Positions 1 through 8,278 are shown, numbered from the stretch's first letter. The stretch is 64,000 nt of DNA from SIG78 sp045635745 (GCA_045635745.1 JAZTWG010000011.1:30616-94615); one strand, 5' to 3'. The notes: a model not told the origin generated them from the sequence alone. Numbers and translations are program-made.

Positions 1-118
1 GTACAACCTCAATACCGTAGTTTGCGGCAGTTTCAAGCCTGCCGACTGGGCCAAAGAACTCCAACTGCCCGCCAATAAATATGTGATCCTGACGCAAGTA
101 GTTGGCTGCCCCCGCTGA
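1..118 (+). CDS. Nitroreductase-like protein, C-terminal end (partial)
   Basis: Reading from base 2 gives 38 codons ending in TGA at 116-118. The peptide contains GSFKPADWAKELQLPANKY and ends ILTQVVGCPR. A short 'gLP...v.l.q.vGyPr' tail like this is typical of the FMN-binding nitroreductase/SagB-type oxidoreductase family, where it closes the C-terminal strand. Only the tail is in the window, so substrate and start cannot be judged. A hairpin region with flanking A and T runs follows at 171-222 and probably ends the transcript. The family call is tentative. Confidence 0.4.
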   Translation, partial: YNLNTVVCGSFKPADWAKELQLPANKYVILTQVVGCPR

Positions 119-143
119 AGTCCCCCCCAAAAAAATAATTTAT

Positions 144-222
144 ACGGCTGCTGTTTAACAGCCGTACCTGAAAAAAAAGATATTATGCAAGACGCAAGAG
201 CTCTCGTATAATATCTTTTTTT
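144..222. terminator. Hairpin region, probable bidirectional terminator
   Basis: There is a small hairpin, ACGGCTG (144-150) with CAGCCGT (159-165), and then a longer inverted repeat, AAAAAAGATATTAT (173-186) with ATAATATCTTTTTT (about 208-222). The A run on the left and T run on the right make the second one usable from either strand. It lies between convergent genes. Confidence 0.65.
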
Positions 223-296
223 AACCTGTTATGTCACAGCTTTATGCGACAACAGAACATCATGCACTCGCCATGCATGCATAATTACTGTTATAT

Positions 297-1352
297 TCAG
301 CAGACCTTCACCGGAGCGCCCGTCTGCGCTGCCTTGTAAATACTGCAGATCAAGGCAACCGCACGGCGCCCTTCCCGGCCATCGAGTTCAATATTCTTGC
401 GGCCTTCGAGAATAGCTTCCGAAAGAGCTTCGATCTGAACCCGGTGTCCATTACTGGAAATCGCCATCGGGTCTCCGGCTCCGCCGCCGGAAACAACAGT
501 TCCAATACCGCCAGCATTGCGGATATCTTCGTCGCCGGGTTCTTCATCAACAAACTGCCAGCGGGTGATTCTGGTATCTTCCAGCACTACGCTGCCCTTG
601 GAGCCGGATATTTCCACCCGACGCGGGAACCCCGGCTGGCAGGAGGTGGAACCTTCTATCGTGCCCAGAGCGCCGTTCTTGTATTTAAGAATAGCCACCG
701 CATTGTCTTCCACTTCAATACCCGTATGACTCAAAGTGGCGGTAGCCGCCATGACTTCATGCACATCGCCATTAAGATACTGCAGCAGATCGATCGTGTG
801 GATGCTCTGATTCATCAGCGCGCCGCCGCCATCAAGCGCCCAAGTGCCGCGCCAGGAGGCCGAGTCATAGTATTCCTGTGTACGGAACCATTTGCATTGG
901 CAGCTGACCAACACGATCTTACCGAAACGCCCGGCATCGATCGCCTTTTTGATCAAAGCTACATTCGGCACAAAACGCGACTGAAAAACACTCATCATCA
1001 ACACGCCGGTCTTATCGCAGGCCGCGATGATCTCGTCAATTTTTTCCGTAGTGGTATCCAGCGGCTTTTCGCACAGCAGATGCTTGCCTGCCAGCGCGGC
1101 CGGCACCGCTACTTTTCCGTGAATACCCGTAGGCGTGGCAATGGTAACAGCCTGGATCTCTTTATCAGTCAGAAAATCTTCAAAATTCGCAACCGCACGC
1201 ACGTTGTATTTTTCTGCAAACTGCTGTGCACGTTCTCCGACCTGATCGAAAACCGCCACCAGCTCTGCATTATGTGCATCACGCAAGGCTTCCGCATGCA
1301 TTACGGCGATCGCCCCCGTACCGATTATTCCGAATTTCACTTTATCTGCCAT
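297..1352 (-). CDS. Gfo/Idh/MocA family NAD(P)-dependent oxidoreductase
   Basis: 351 aa, full length for the family. Residues 5-20 form the Rossmann nucleotide-binding loop (GIIGTGAIAVMHAEAL). The diagnostic EKP motif is at 95-97 (LLCEKPLD), and a later GGGALMNQSIHTID segment supplies the conserved His and Asp near the substrate pocket. Such enzymes usually oxidise or isomerise sugars, inositols or sugar acids; the substrate cannot be read from sequence. There is no signal peptide, so it is cytoplasmic. It is transcribed away from the tRNA-Gly genes as a single gene. Two copies of an operator-like repeat lie upstream at 1395-1411 and 1441-1457, the nearer one touching the likely -35 region, which suggests control by a GntR- or LacI-type regulator encoded elsewhere. 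Confidence 0.9.
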   Translation of the reverse strand: MADKVKFGIIGTGAIAVMHAEALRDAHNAELVAVFDQVGERAQQFAEKYNVRAVANFEDFLTDKEIQAVTIATPTGIHGKVAVPAALAGKHLLCEKPLDTTTEKIDEIIAACDKTGVLMMSVFQSRFVPNVALIKKAIDAGRFGKIVLVSCQCKWFRTQEYYDSASWRGTWALDGGGALMNQSIHTIDLLQYLNGDVHEVMAATATLSHTGIEVEDNAVAILKYKNGALGTIEGSTSCQPGFPRRVEISGSKGSVVLEDTRITRWQFVDEEPGDEDIRNAGGIGTVVSGGGAGDPMAISSNGHRVQIEALSEAILEGRKNIELDGREGRRAVALICSIYKAAQTGAPVKVC

Positions 1353-1394
1353 CGCTCAAAAAACTCCAAAATCACTATATTGTTGCCTATTTAA

Positions 1395-1457
1395 TGATAA
1401 CTCGTGTCAGCAAACATATAAAAAAATTTCTGCCACCGTTTGATAACCCGTGTCAGC
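1395..1457 (-). promoter_or_regulatory. Tandem operator-like repeats upstream of the Gfo/Idh gene
   Basis: TGATAACTCGTGTCAGC (1395-1411) and TGATAACCCGTGTCAGC (1441-1457) match at 16 of 17 bases and start 46 bp apart in the same orientation. Each is a weak dyad (TGATA...TGTCA). On the minus strand the proximal copy supplies TTATCA as a possible -35 ahead of TATAGT, so a protein bound there would block transcription of the gene at 297-1352. Confidence 0.5.
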
Positions 1458-1646
1458 TTGATTTTCCATGCAGAAAGTTCAAATTGCTATCTGTGGAAAA
1501 AACACCTTGATAAAGATACTGTATATTGTTGAAAAATGCAAATTCCAAACCGGATTTTTTACATTTTTTTTTGTAAATAAAATTTATTCAGCTGTTGAGA
1601 TTTTTTGTAAAAAGAAGAAAAAAATCATTTTTTTCATGTTTTTTAT

Positions 1647-1674
1647 TTGCATTTTTCAAAATAAGCAGTATTGT
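1647..1674 (+). promoter_or_regulatory. Promoter for the tRNA-Gly pair
   Basis: TTGCAT (1647-1652), a 16-nt spacer and TATTGT (1669-1674) place transcription start about 14 nt before the first tRNA. Confidence 0.45.
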
Positions 1675-1694
1675 AATGAAACAACAAGAGATAA

Positions 1695-1770
1695 GCGAGT
1701 GTAACTCAGCTGGTAGAGTATCACGTTGCCAACGTGACTGTCGACGGTTCGAATCCGTTCACTCGCTCCA
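1695..1770 (+). tRNA. tRNA-Gly (GCC)
   Basis: Complete cloverleaf of 76 nt. The acceptor stem GCGAGTG pairs with CACTCGC. The discriminator base is T, as usual for tRNA-Gly, and CCA (1768-1770) is encoded. The anticodon stem CACGT/ACGTG holds the anticodon GCC in the loop TTGCCAA, and the T-arm has GGTTCGAATCC. An identical copy follows 26 bp downstream. Confidence 0.97.
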
Positions 1771-1796
1771 TTTTTTCTTTTGTTACACCTTAAGGT

Positions 1797-1872
1797 GCGA
1801 GTGTAACTCAGCTGGTAGAGTATCACGTTGCCAACGTGACTGTCGACGGTTCGAATCCGTTCACTCGCTCCA
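1797..1872 (+). tRNA. tRNA-Gly (GCC), second identical copy
   Basis: Same 76-nt sequence as the copy at 1695-1770, including the encoded CCA (1870-1872). A run of eight T follows directly and may end the transcript. The 26-bp spacer is unrelated in sequence, so the repeat unit is the tRNA itself, probably processed from one transcript. Confidence 0.97.
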
Positions 1873-1880
1873 TTTTTTTT

Positions 1881-2219
1881 GCTCAAATTCCAGAATACAA
1901 CACATTTTTTCCGCATATTGAAACTTTATCCACTGTTCCGCGACACAGTTATTCCGCAAAATTTCCAGTTCTGTCGGGCAAAAGATGTATTTCGGGAAGT
2001 TCTGCATTTTCATATTTTCACCACGCATAGTATGGGCATAAAAAATATCTGCGCGGTTGCAGATAACAAATACCTTATAATCCAAGAGGTAGAAAATCAA
2101 GAAACAACTTCTTCTCGCCGACAGCCGTGTCCAGAGCCCATCACAGTCAAGTCACCCTCTCCGCTCCCTGATGCCGTTTATCAGGTAAAATAAAGAACGG
2201 CTGACCGTACATAAAATGT
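1881..2219. other. Intergenic stretch with no gene recognised
   Basis: No reading frame here has a convincing start, ribosome-binding site or family resemblance, and no RNA fold is obvious apart from the hairpin at 2220-2252. It is treated as a spacer between the tRNA genes and the convergent gene that ends at 2281. Confidence 0.6.
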
Positions 2220-2252
2220 GGCTGTTGCAAAACTCACTGTTTTGCAACAGCC
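2220..2252 (-). terminator. Terminator-like hairpin after the DUF523-DUF1722 gene
   Basis: A perfect 13-bp stem, GGCTGTTGCAAAA with TTTTGCAACAGCC, with a 7-nt loop, 28 bp past the stop codon on the minus strand. The following minus-strand bases are T-rich but not a pure T run. Confidence 0.6.
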
Positions 2253-2280
2253 ATTTCTCACAACTTTATCGTACCATTAT

Positions 2281-3174
2281 TCAGTACAACGGATCAAGCA
2301 TACGCCAGTAGAATTGACTCTGATACTCCGGAGCATATTTTTCCACCCCGATACGCAACAGCATCAGCATGGCCTTGAAATCCAGCTCGCCCTGTTCAAA
2401 CTCGCGCATACTGCGGAGCAATGCGGTGCGTTCGTAATCATCGGAACGCGCCATAAGCACGCTCTGCAAATGGCGCCACACGTTGTTGTGTTTGCTCTGC
2501 TCAGGTTCAGCATCCAGCACCACGGCAAGTTTCCGTTCGTAAGTACCCCAGTCGCCACGGCGGGCAAATTTTTCCAGTTCCGCCATCCGGCCGGGAGCGT
2601 GACTCATGGCACAAAGTTTGATATTGCAGTGAAAATCCATAAGCATTTCCACTCCATCAGGCGAACCGGTCAATTCACGGAAACGGGTCATCAGCAAAAG
2701 TTTATCCAGAAACTTCTGCCGACCGAAGCGATCTTCAAGCTGTTTTTCACTGGCAATGGCCAGCTCCGGAAACGCCGCAGTTACGCAAGCAGCAAAAAGT
2801 CCGGCGCCCGGATTTTCGCTTCCGGCAACTTTTACCGGATAAAGTCCGCAGCTGGGTGATGAGCTTTTCAGCACAAATCCTGCCGGTTCCAGTGCCGCCA
2901 GCTCCGGCATGCGTTTTTCCAGCCAGATGCGGATAAAATTCGTGCACTCTTTATTGCTGATCACCCCCCGCATTTCCGGAGTTTCCGGATTGCCGCAAAG
3001 TTTCATTGCCTCGCGCGGCAGCCCCAGACCGGACTCAAATTCCGGACAGACCGGCACCAGCTTAAAGGCGTTTGCCAGATTATTGCATATATAGTTTACA
3101 GGTTTGCCTTTGCCATCATACCGAACCGCGTCGCCCAACAGGCAGCGGCTGACGATCAACCGGATTGAATCCAT
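2281..3174 (-). CDS. DUF523-DUF1722 fusion protein (TudS-like desulfidase domain plus YbgA-like domain)
   Basis: 297 aa. The N-terminal half (about 1-150) is a DUF523 domain with the signature SRCLLGDAVRYDG. Three well-spaced cysteines, Cys11, Cys43 (PVCPE) and Cys109 (SSPSCG), match those that hold a [4Fe-4S] cluster in the thiouracil desulfidase TudS. The C-terminal half (about 165-297) is DUF1722, the domain of E. coli YbgA, with 'FHCNIKLCAMSHAPGRM' and a C-terminal helical 'SQFYWRMLDPLY'. The fusion is a common natural arrangement. The likely role is removal of sulfur from damaged or thiolated bases or nucleotides; what DUF1722 adds is unknown. It is a single gene with a hairpin terminator. 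Confidence 0.85.
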   Translation of the reverse strand: MDSIRLIVSRCLLGDAVRYDGKGKPVNYICNNLANAFKLVPVCPEFESGLGLPREAMKLCGNPETPEMRGVISNKECTNFIRIWLEKRMPELAALEPAGFVLKSSSPSCGLYPVKVAGSENPGAGLFAACVTAAFPELAIASEKQLEDRFGRQKFLDKLLLMTRFRELTGSPDGVEMLMDFHCNIKLCAMSHAPGRMAELEKFARRGDWGTYERKLAVVLDAEPEQSKHNNVWRHLQSVLMARSDDYERTALLRSMREFEQGELDFKAMLMLLRIGVEKYAPEYQSQFYWRMLDPLY

Positions 3175-3251
3175 ACTTCTACCAGATATTGTTATTTAAT
3201 CAATTTTTTATAATATAGTATTTTTTCGGCAAAGTTGCAAGTCAAAAATAG

Positions 3252-3279
3252 TTGTAAAAAAGATTTCGTGTGGTATATT
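3252..3279 (+). promoter_or_regulatory. Promoter of the EF-hand membrane protein gene
   Basis: TTGTAA (3252-3257), a 16-nt spacer and TATATT (3274-3279), 31 bp before the ATG at 3310. It matches the promoter pattern seen across the window. Confidence 0.55.
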
Positions 3280-3309
3280 TAATCAAAATATTTTCAATAG
3301 ATTCAACTT

Positions 3310-5436
3310 ATGGGAAAAACAATGACAAAAAGCAAGGCAAATCATGTAGTTTTTGAGAATATCGGCGGCAGTTTTCAATTCCGGACCTGCAATGCGGCCG
3401 ATCTCTGCAAAATTCTGGAACTTGATCCGACCGCGTGGGCGGCTCTTTGCGTACCGGTGGCAAGTCTGAACGGCGATCCGGCGTTTTTCAAGGCTCTGGA
3501 TGATGACGGAAACGGCATGATCCGTGTCGATGAAGTAAAAATCGCCATCAAGTGGCTCATCGACCTGCTGAACGATGTAAATGTGCTCAACGAAGCCAAA
3601 GATACGCTGCAATTGAGTGCAATAAACAGCGAAAAAGCCGATGGCAAACTGCTCGTTGATTTTGTCAATCAGCACCCCGGAGAGCTTTTGAATGAAAATA
3701 ATGTACTGGAACTGGGCAAGATCCGCGCCAAGCTTGCGGCAGTCACCGCCGGAGCACTGGCCGGCGATGGCATACTCCGGAGCAAGGCGGTTGCCGATCC
3801 CGGCGCGTTGACTCTTTACAATGATCTGACCAAACTTTTGAATACGCCCGACAGTCTGACAGCTCCGGCACTGGAAAAATTTGCCGCTGATGCCGCCAGC
3901 TTTGTCGAATGGGCCAAAACCACCGAAAAACCGCTTTTCCGCAATGATGACCCGGTGAAATATTTTGATGCCTTCAAAGCGCTCCATACCAAGATCGACG
4001 AATATTTCCGTTTCTGCGAACTTATCAAGATCGATCCGGCCCATGCTGCAAGATTTTCGCTGAATCCGGCGGCGCTGCCCGAACTCGATCTGCAGGATGC
4101 CGCCAAGATCGATGCAGTTTTGAGCTCGGCTCCGCTGGCAATGCCCTCTGCCGAAGCCATACTGGATCTCTCCAGCGCCACCAATCCGTTTTATCAGGCT
4201 AAAATCGATAGCTTCATTCAGACTTTCCAACTGGAAAAACTCTCGCCCGAAGCGTGGCAGAGCTTGAAAGCTGATCTGGCTCCTTACATGGATTATCTGA
4301 CCAAAGCGCAGGGTGATCTTGCCGGACAGCTGGGCAGAGAAAAGTTAGAACAGTATCTTGCCGGCAGCGAAATAGATGCACTGCGTAAACTTTTTGCGGA
4401 AGATAAAGCTCTCGGCAGCGTAGTCGATTGCCTGAAAAAGCTCGAACGGCTCCTGCTTTACCGCCGTTATATGCTGGATTTTGTCAATAACTTTGTCAGC
4501 TTCAAAAACTTTTTTGACAGCGATCAAATCAGTATGCTTCAGGCCGGACGTCTGATCATGGATGGCAAAAGCTATAATCTGGCGGTTTGGATCGAAGATA
4601 TTGCTGCACATAAAAAGATTGCTGTGCGTTCGCATTTGTGCCTGCTGTATCTGGAAGTGATCTCCAGCGGCAAAGTACCGGTCAAGCGCAAAGTGGCAGT
4701 AGCCGTTACCGGTGGAGCATTGACCCGTATTTACATCGGCAAACCGGCGTTTTTTGTTGACAACGACAATATAACCTATAACGGCAAAATCATTGATATG
4801 GTCGAAGGACCGATCTCTTTCGGTCAGACTCTTTTTGCTCCGTTCCGCCGTCTCTCCGAAGCAATGAATGAAAAACTGCAGAAACTGACCGATTTTTCCA
4901 GCACCGAAAAACAGCTTGTCAAAGCTATCGACCAGGGAAAACTGCCGCCGCAAACGCCTGCGGCAGCGCCCCTGCCCGCGGCGCAAAAGTTTATGAATAA
5001 TAACTCCATGATCCTGCTGGCCGGCGGGTTGAGTGTTGCGGCTCTGGGTGCCGGTTTGAGTTTTGTACTCAAAGCCATTACCGGAGCTATCACAGCAATC
5101 TCGGCATTGCCGTTTTATGTCATACTTATCTGGATCGTGGTGCTGGTGGCGATTTTCATGGTGCCGACTGCTATCTTTGCATTCCTCAAGCTGCGCAAGC
5201 GCAATCTGACGCTCTTTCTGGAAGCCGGCGGGTGGGCGATCAATCTGCACATGCGGTTAAATATGTATGTTTCCGGCATCTTTACCCGCAGCACGCAATA
5301 CCCGGCGCACACCGAATTCAAACTGTGCAAGATGCCGGGCAAAAAGCGTTCGATGCTGTTCATTGTACCGGTACTGCTGGTGGTACTGGCGGCGGCAGCG
5401 GCACTCTGGTATCTGAAAAACTGCTGTCAGGCTTAA
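3310..5436 (+). CDS. Large helical membrane-anchored protein with an EF-hand-like loop, unknown function
   Basis: 708 aa, no family recognised. Residues 64-75 (DDDGNGMIRVDE) fit the 12-residue EF-hand calcium loop, with D64, D66, N68 and E75 at the ligand positions. The following 500 residues are mostly helical and soluble, rich in Ala, Leu, Asp and Lys. The C-terminus holds hydrophobic segments at about 565-590, 595-630 and 685-703, so the protein is probably anchored in the inner membrane by its tail, with the long N-terminal part in the cytoplasm (no signal peptide). The ATG at 3310 follows a good promoter. The next gene, a formate/nitrite channel, starts 26 bp downstream, which suggests co-transcription. 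Confidence 0.8.
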   Translation: MGKTMTKSKANHVVFENIGGSFQFRTCNAADLCKILELDPTAWAALCVPVASLNGDPAFFKALDDDGNGMIRVDEVKIAIKWLIDLLNDVNVLNEAKDTLQLSAINSEKADGKLLVDFVNQHPGELLNENNVLELGKIRAKLAAVTAGALAGDGILRSKAVADPGALTLYNDLTKLLNTPDSLTAPALEKFAADAASFVEWAKTTEKPLFRNDDPVKYFDAFKALHTKIDEYFRFCELIKIDPAHAARFSLNPAALPELDLQDAAKIDAVLSSAPLAMPSAEAILDLSSATNPFYQAKIDSFIQTFQLEKLSPEAWQSLKADLAPYMDYLTKAQGDLAGQLGREKLEQYLAGSEIDALRKLFAEDKALGSVVDCLKKLERLLLYRRYMLDFVNNFVSFKNFFDSDQISMLQAGRLIMDGKSYNLAVWIEDIAAHKKIAVRSHLCLLYLEVISSGKVPVKRKVAVAVTGGALTRIYIGKPAFFVDNDNITYNGKIIDMVEGPISFGQTLFAPFRRLSEAMNEKLQKLTDFSSTEKQLVKAIDQGKLPPQTPAAAPLPAAQKFMNNNSMILLAGGLSVAALGAGLSFVLKAITGAITAISALPFYVILIWIVVLVAIFMVPTAIFAFLKLRKRNLTLFLEAGGWAINLHMRLNMYVSGIFTRSTQYPAHTEFKLCKMPGKKRSMLFIVPVLLVVLAAAAALWYLKNCCQA

Positions 5437-5462
5437 AAAACATTCAACAGGGGATCTTATCA

Positions 5463-6104
5463 ATGAATATATCTCAAGCAGGAAAAATTTTTCTTAACGC
5501 CATACTTTCCGGTATTGCCATAGGTATAGCCGGCACAGTATTTCTGGCGGTCAAAAATGCCAATCTTGGTGCTTTTCTCTTTGCCTTTGCCCTGATGACC
5601 ATACTCTGTTACGGATTCAAGCTCTTCACCGGTGCAATCGGCTATCTTGTTACGCAGAAAAAATCAGGCGTGATTGCTTATCTGATCACATTGTTTCTGA
5701 TTTGGGTGGGCAATCTTATCGGCTGTTACGCGGTGGGTTTTCTTATCCGCAACAGCCGGACTTTCGGCAAATTGAGTGAAAGGGCAGGCGCGGTGTGTGC
5801 CGAAAAGCTGGCTGACACGCCTTTGAGCATACTTATTCTGGCAGTTTTTTGCGGTATGCTCATGTATATCGGGGTGGAGACTTACAAACACAAAGAGCTG
5901 GGCGATATTTTCCGATTTGCAAGTGTTTTTCTCTGCGTAGCAATATTTATTTTGAGCGGATTCGAACACTGCATTGCCAATATGTACTACTTTTCAGTAG
6001 CCGGAGTATGGGATTTTCACACCCTGCTGTATGTATTGCTTATGACCCTGGGCAACAGCCTCGGTTCATGGATAATACCGCTGGCAGATAAATTCCGAAA
6101 CTGA
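5463..6104 (+). CDS. Formate/nitrite transporter family (FNT) channel
   Basis: 213 aa from the ATG at 5463, preceded by a purine-rich AGGGGA. Earlier in-frame starts lie inside the upstream gene. About six membrane segments are visible. The N-terminus LSGIAIGIAGTVFLAV and the GFEHCIANMYY segment match the conserved FNT pore motifs (GxEHSxANM). FNT proteins form pentameric channels for formate, nitrite or hydrosulfide across the inner membrane. At 213 aa it lacks the longer termini of FocA (about 285 aa). It lies 26 bp behind the EF-hand protein, and a minus-strand terminator directly follows its stop. Confidence 0.85.
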   Translation: MNISQAGKIFLNAILSGIAIGIAGTVFLAVKNANLGAFLFAFALMTILCYGFKLFTGAIGYLVTQKKSGVIAYLITLFLIWVGNLIGCYAVGFLIRNSRTFGKLSERAGAVCAEKLADTPLSILILAVFCGMLMYIGVETYKHKELGDIFRFASVFLCVAIFILSGFEHCIANMYYFSVAGVWDFHTLLYVLLMTLGNSLGSWIIPLADKFRN

Positions 6105-6132
6105 AAAAAATCCGGCATCAAATCTCGCCGGA
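6104..6132 (-). terminator. Terminator of the NUDIX-MFS operon
   Basis: TCCGGC (6111-6116) pairs with GCCGGA (6127-6132). On the minus strand the stem is followed by a run of seven T, so it serves the leftward MFS gene that stops at 6145. Confidence 0.75.
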
Positions 6133-6144
6133 AAACCAAAGTAT

Positions 6145-7353
6145 TTATTTCCGGTACTTATTGATCGTTCTGACCGCCATCACTACCAGCGGTATCAGAC
6201 AGAACATCACAATACCGGCAAAAACAAATACGCCGCGGGTGCCGGTCACCGCAATGACCGCACCACCGATAAGAGCGCCGAACATGCCGCCGAACATGCG
6301 GATACTTGCACACCAGCCGAATGCGCTGCCGCGCTGTTCTTTTTTGACCGTATGCGAAAGCATAGCCAAAAAAATCGGTTCAAGTCCGCCTGCAGCAAAA
6401 AACACCAGAAAACGCGCCGCCCCCAGCGCATACAGCGATTGCGACATTGCCTGCCAAATCATAAATCCGCCGGCCGCCGCCAACGCCGGCACCGCCAGAG
6501 TCAACGGCTTGCAGCGATCGCTCAAATGCCCGAATACCAAACCGGAAAGAATACCGCCGGCCGCCGCCAGCGCCGCTACCCAGCCGGTATTCAGTGCCGC
6601 CCGTTCAACTCCGCCAATGAGCTCCACCAGCAATGCAAGAAAAGGCTCATCGCAGCGGCGTGCCAGCGGAAAAATAAACAGCATCCCCAAAGTCACCCAC
6701 ACTGCTGCATCAAAGCCGGGCAGCAGCGCACGCCAGCTCTTTTTTTCTCTGACCGCTGTAATTGCCGGCGGCACAAAATTTTCTCTTACAAAAAAGAGTG
6801 TCAGCAATCCGCCCAGCATAAATGCACTGCCGCAGATAAGAAAAGCCGTCAGATATCCGCAATAATGCACCACCATGCCTCCGCCAACCATCCCCAGCAT
6901 ATTTCCCGACCAGAACGCGGTGGAAAGGGTTCCCAGAGCAAAGCCCTGATGTTCATCCGGGGTGGTAACAGCCACCAGGGTCTGTGCCGCAGAAACCGTG
7001 CCGGAAAACGCCGATGAAATAAACCGCATAACGATCAAAGCACTCCAGTTGGGCATAAAATACATGGCCGGAAAAGTTATTGCAGTTACAAAATAAGCCC
7101 GCAGCAGCATAAGCTTTCTGCCGTAGCGATCCGCCACCGCGCCCCACAGCGGATTGGAAATACAGAAACTCAAAAGCCCCACCGAAAAAAAGAGCGAAAC
7201 CGCCATTGCCCGCTCGGCTTCATCCACAAACCCCATTTTTTCGCGCAGAAAAAGCGGTATAAACGGTATGACCATACTCGTACCGGCCATAGCCAGAATC
7301 TGCCCGATCCATATACAGGCAAGATTACGTTTCCACGAAATAGTTTTTTCCAT
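6145..7353 (-). CDS. MFS transporter, MdtG/DHA1-like efflux permease
   Basis: 402 aa with about twelve hydrophobic segments. It opens WKRNLACIWIGQILAMAGTSMVIPF and carries the MFS loop 2-3 motif GAVADRYGRKLML, repeated in part as GHLSDRCKPL in the second half. These are hallmarks of proton-driven drug:H+ antiporters related to MdtG/PmrA. The exported compound is unknown. Its ATG overlaps the TAA of the NUDIX gene by one base (TAATG), so the two are translationally coupled. Confidence 0.85.
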   Translation of the reverse strand: MEKTISWKRNLACIWIGQILAMAGTSMVIPFIPLFLREKMGFVDEAERAMAVSLFFSVGLLSFCISNPLWGAVADRYGRKLMLLRAYFVTAITFPAMYFMPNWSALIVMRFISSAFSGTVSAAQTLVAVTTPDEHQGFALGTLSTAFWSGNMLGMVGGGMVVHYCGYLTAFLICGSAFMLGGLLTLFFVRENFVPPAITAVREKKSWRALLPGFDAAVWVTLGMLFIFPLARRCDEPFLALLVELIGGVERAALNTGWVAALAAAGGILSGLVFGHLSDRCKPLTLAVPALAAAGGFMIWQAMSQSLYALGAARFLVFFAAGGLEPIFLAMLSHTVKKEQRGSAFGWCASIRMFGGMFGALIGGAVIAVTGTRGVFVFAGIVMFCLIPLVVMAVRTINKYRK

Positions 7354-7868
7354 TATCTGATTCCTTTATTCAACAGAGATATTATATCCAGCAATTCTTT
7401 TTGCAAATTGGGGGTGAAATCATTGCGTTCGCGCTCCTGCGGATCGTTGAAAAGTGCCAGATCAAAAAATCTGACTTCATCGATTTCATCGTGCGAAAAA
7501 TCAAACGGCCCATCGCTTGCAAGTTTGAAAACAGTTACATTTTCAGATTCAATATCGTTGCGGATAGTTGATTTGAAAAAGAACTCCACATCACCAGTGA
7601 TCCCGAGTTCCTCTGCCAGTTCGCGTTGTGCCGCCGCTTCAACACTTTCGCCGGCAGCAACGTGGCCGCCCACGGCGGTATCCCATTTTCCCGGCTGGAT
7701 ATCTTTGGAACGCGCACGTTTCTGCAGAAGTATACGCTTGCCGCTGCGGTCAAAAACCACCACATGCACCGATTGGTGGATCAAAGCCGGATTGCCATGG
7801 CATTCGCTGCGTAAATATTGCCCGATCCACTTGCCGGATGCATCATAAACATCAAAAAACTCTTCCAT
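7353..7868 (-). CDS. NUDIX hydrolase, YfcD/IPP-isomerase-like
   Basis: 171 aa from the ATG at 7868; a GTG at 7877 would add three residues. The Nudix box is intact (GGHVAAGESVEAAAQRELAE, then ELGI), with the metal-binding REL..E.LG core. The upstream 'SVHVVVFDRSGKRILLQKRARSKDIQPGKWD' is typical of the YfcD/IPP-isomerase-like subgroup, which hydrolyses nucleoside diphosphate-linked compounds. The substrate is unknown. It is the first gene of a two-gene unit with the MFS permease (TAATG overlap). Confidence 0.85.
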   Translation of the reverse strand: MEEFFDVYDASGKWIGQYLRSECHGNPALIHQSVHVVVFDRSGKRILLQKRARSKDIQPGKWDTAVGGHVAAGESVEAAAQRELAEELGITGDVEFFFKSTIRNDIESENVTVFKLASDGPFDFSHDEIDEVRFFDLALFNDPQERERNDFTPNLQKELLDIISLLNKGIR

Positions 7869-8056
7869 AAAAACCACTTGCGCTAAAAATACACTCTTTT
7901 AATATACACCTTGCCGATGTAATTGTCAAATCCGGTAAAAAAGGCTTTGCGGTGTTCCGCCGCATGACCTGTCTGTAAACGACATTTTATCAACCGCTAT
8001 CGGGAACAGAACTATGAAAAAAGATCATCTTTTTTCGTTTTTTTCCCGTTTTTGAG

Positions 8057-8084
8057 TTGAAAATCCTGTAAAGCCCGTTATATT
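8057..8084 (+). promoter_or_regulatory. Promoter of the candidate small RNA
   Basis: TTGAAA (8057-8062), a 16-nt spacer and TATATT (8079-8084). Start of transcription is expected near 8091. Confidence 0.5.
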
Positions 8085-8090
8085 AATTAC

Positions 8091-8219
8091 CACAAGGGCG
8101 AACTTTAATGCCAATGGTACTCTCTATACTTAATTAGGTTCCCCGCCTCCCCTTGGGTATTCATTGGTGTTTGTCCTTGCCGGCACAGTGTCCCCCCACC
8201 TGTGCCGGATCTTTTTTTT
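8091..8219 (+). ncRNA. Candidate small non-coding RNA, about 129 nt
   Basis: A good promoter ends at 8084 and a strong intrinsic terminator ends at 8219, but the 129 nt between hold no reading frame with a ribosome-binding site. Complementary stretches inside could close a folded RNA: CACAAGGG near 8091 with CCCTTGGG near 8150, and CCAATG with CATTGG. It does not carry the signatures of SRP RNA, tmRNA or 6S RNA that I would recognise. A leader of the next gene is less likely, because that gene has its own promoter after the terminator. Confidence 0.4.
8180..8219 (+). terminator. Intrinsic terminator of the candidate small RNA
   Basis: CCGGCACAG (8180-8188) pairs perfectly with CTGTGCCGG (8200-8208), followed by T8 (8212-8219). 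Confidence 0.85.
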
Positions 8220-8249
8220 CGATAAAATTGCGGTTTTTGCGCTTGCAAG

Positions 8250-8278
8250 TTGGCTTTTTCCGGAAAATCTGTTATATT
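8250..8278 (+). promoter_or_regulatory. Promoter of the CBM9-like gene
   Basis: TTGGCT (8250-8255), a 17-nt spacer and TATATT (8273-8278), about 40 bp before the ATG. Confidence 0.5.

Noticed and set aside
1695..1872. CRISPR or insertion-sequence repeat
   Set aside because: The two 76-bp repeats are complete tRNA-Gly genes with encoded CCA; there is no spacer series, cas gene or transposase.
8091..8219. 6S RNA, SRP RNA or tmRNA
   Set aside because: None of their conserved core sequences is visible and the length is wrong for 6S RNA and tmRNA.
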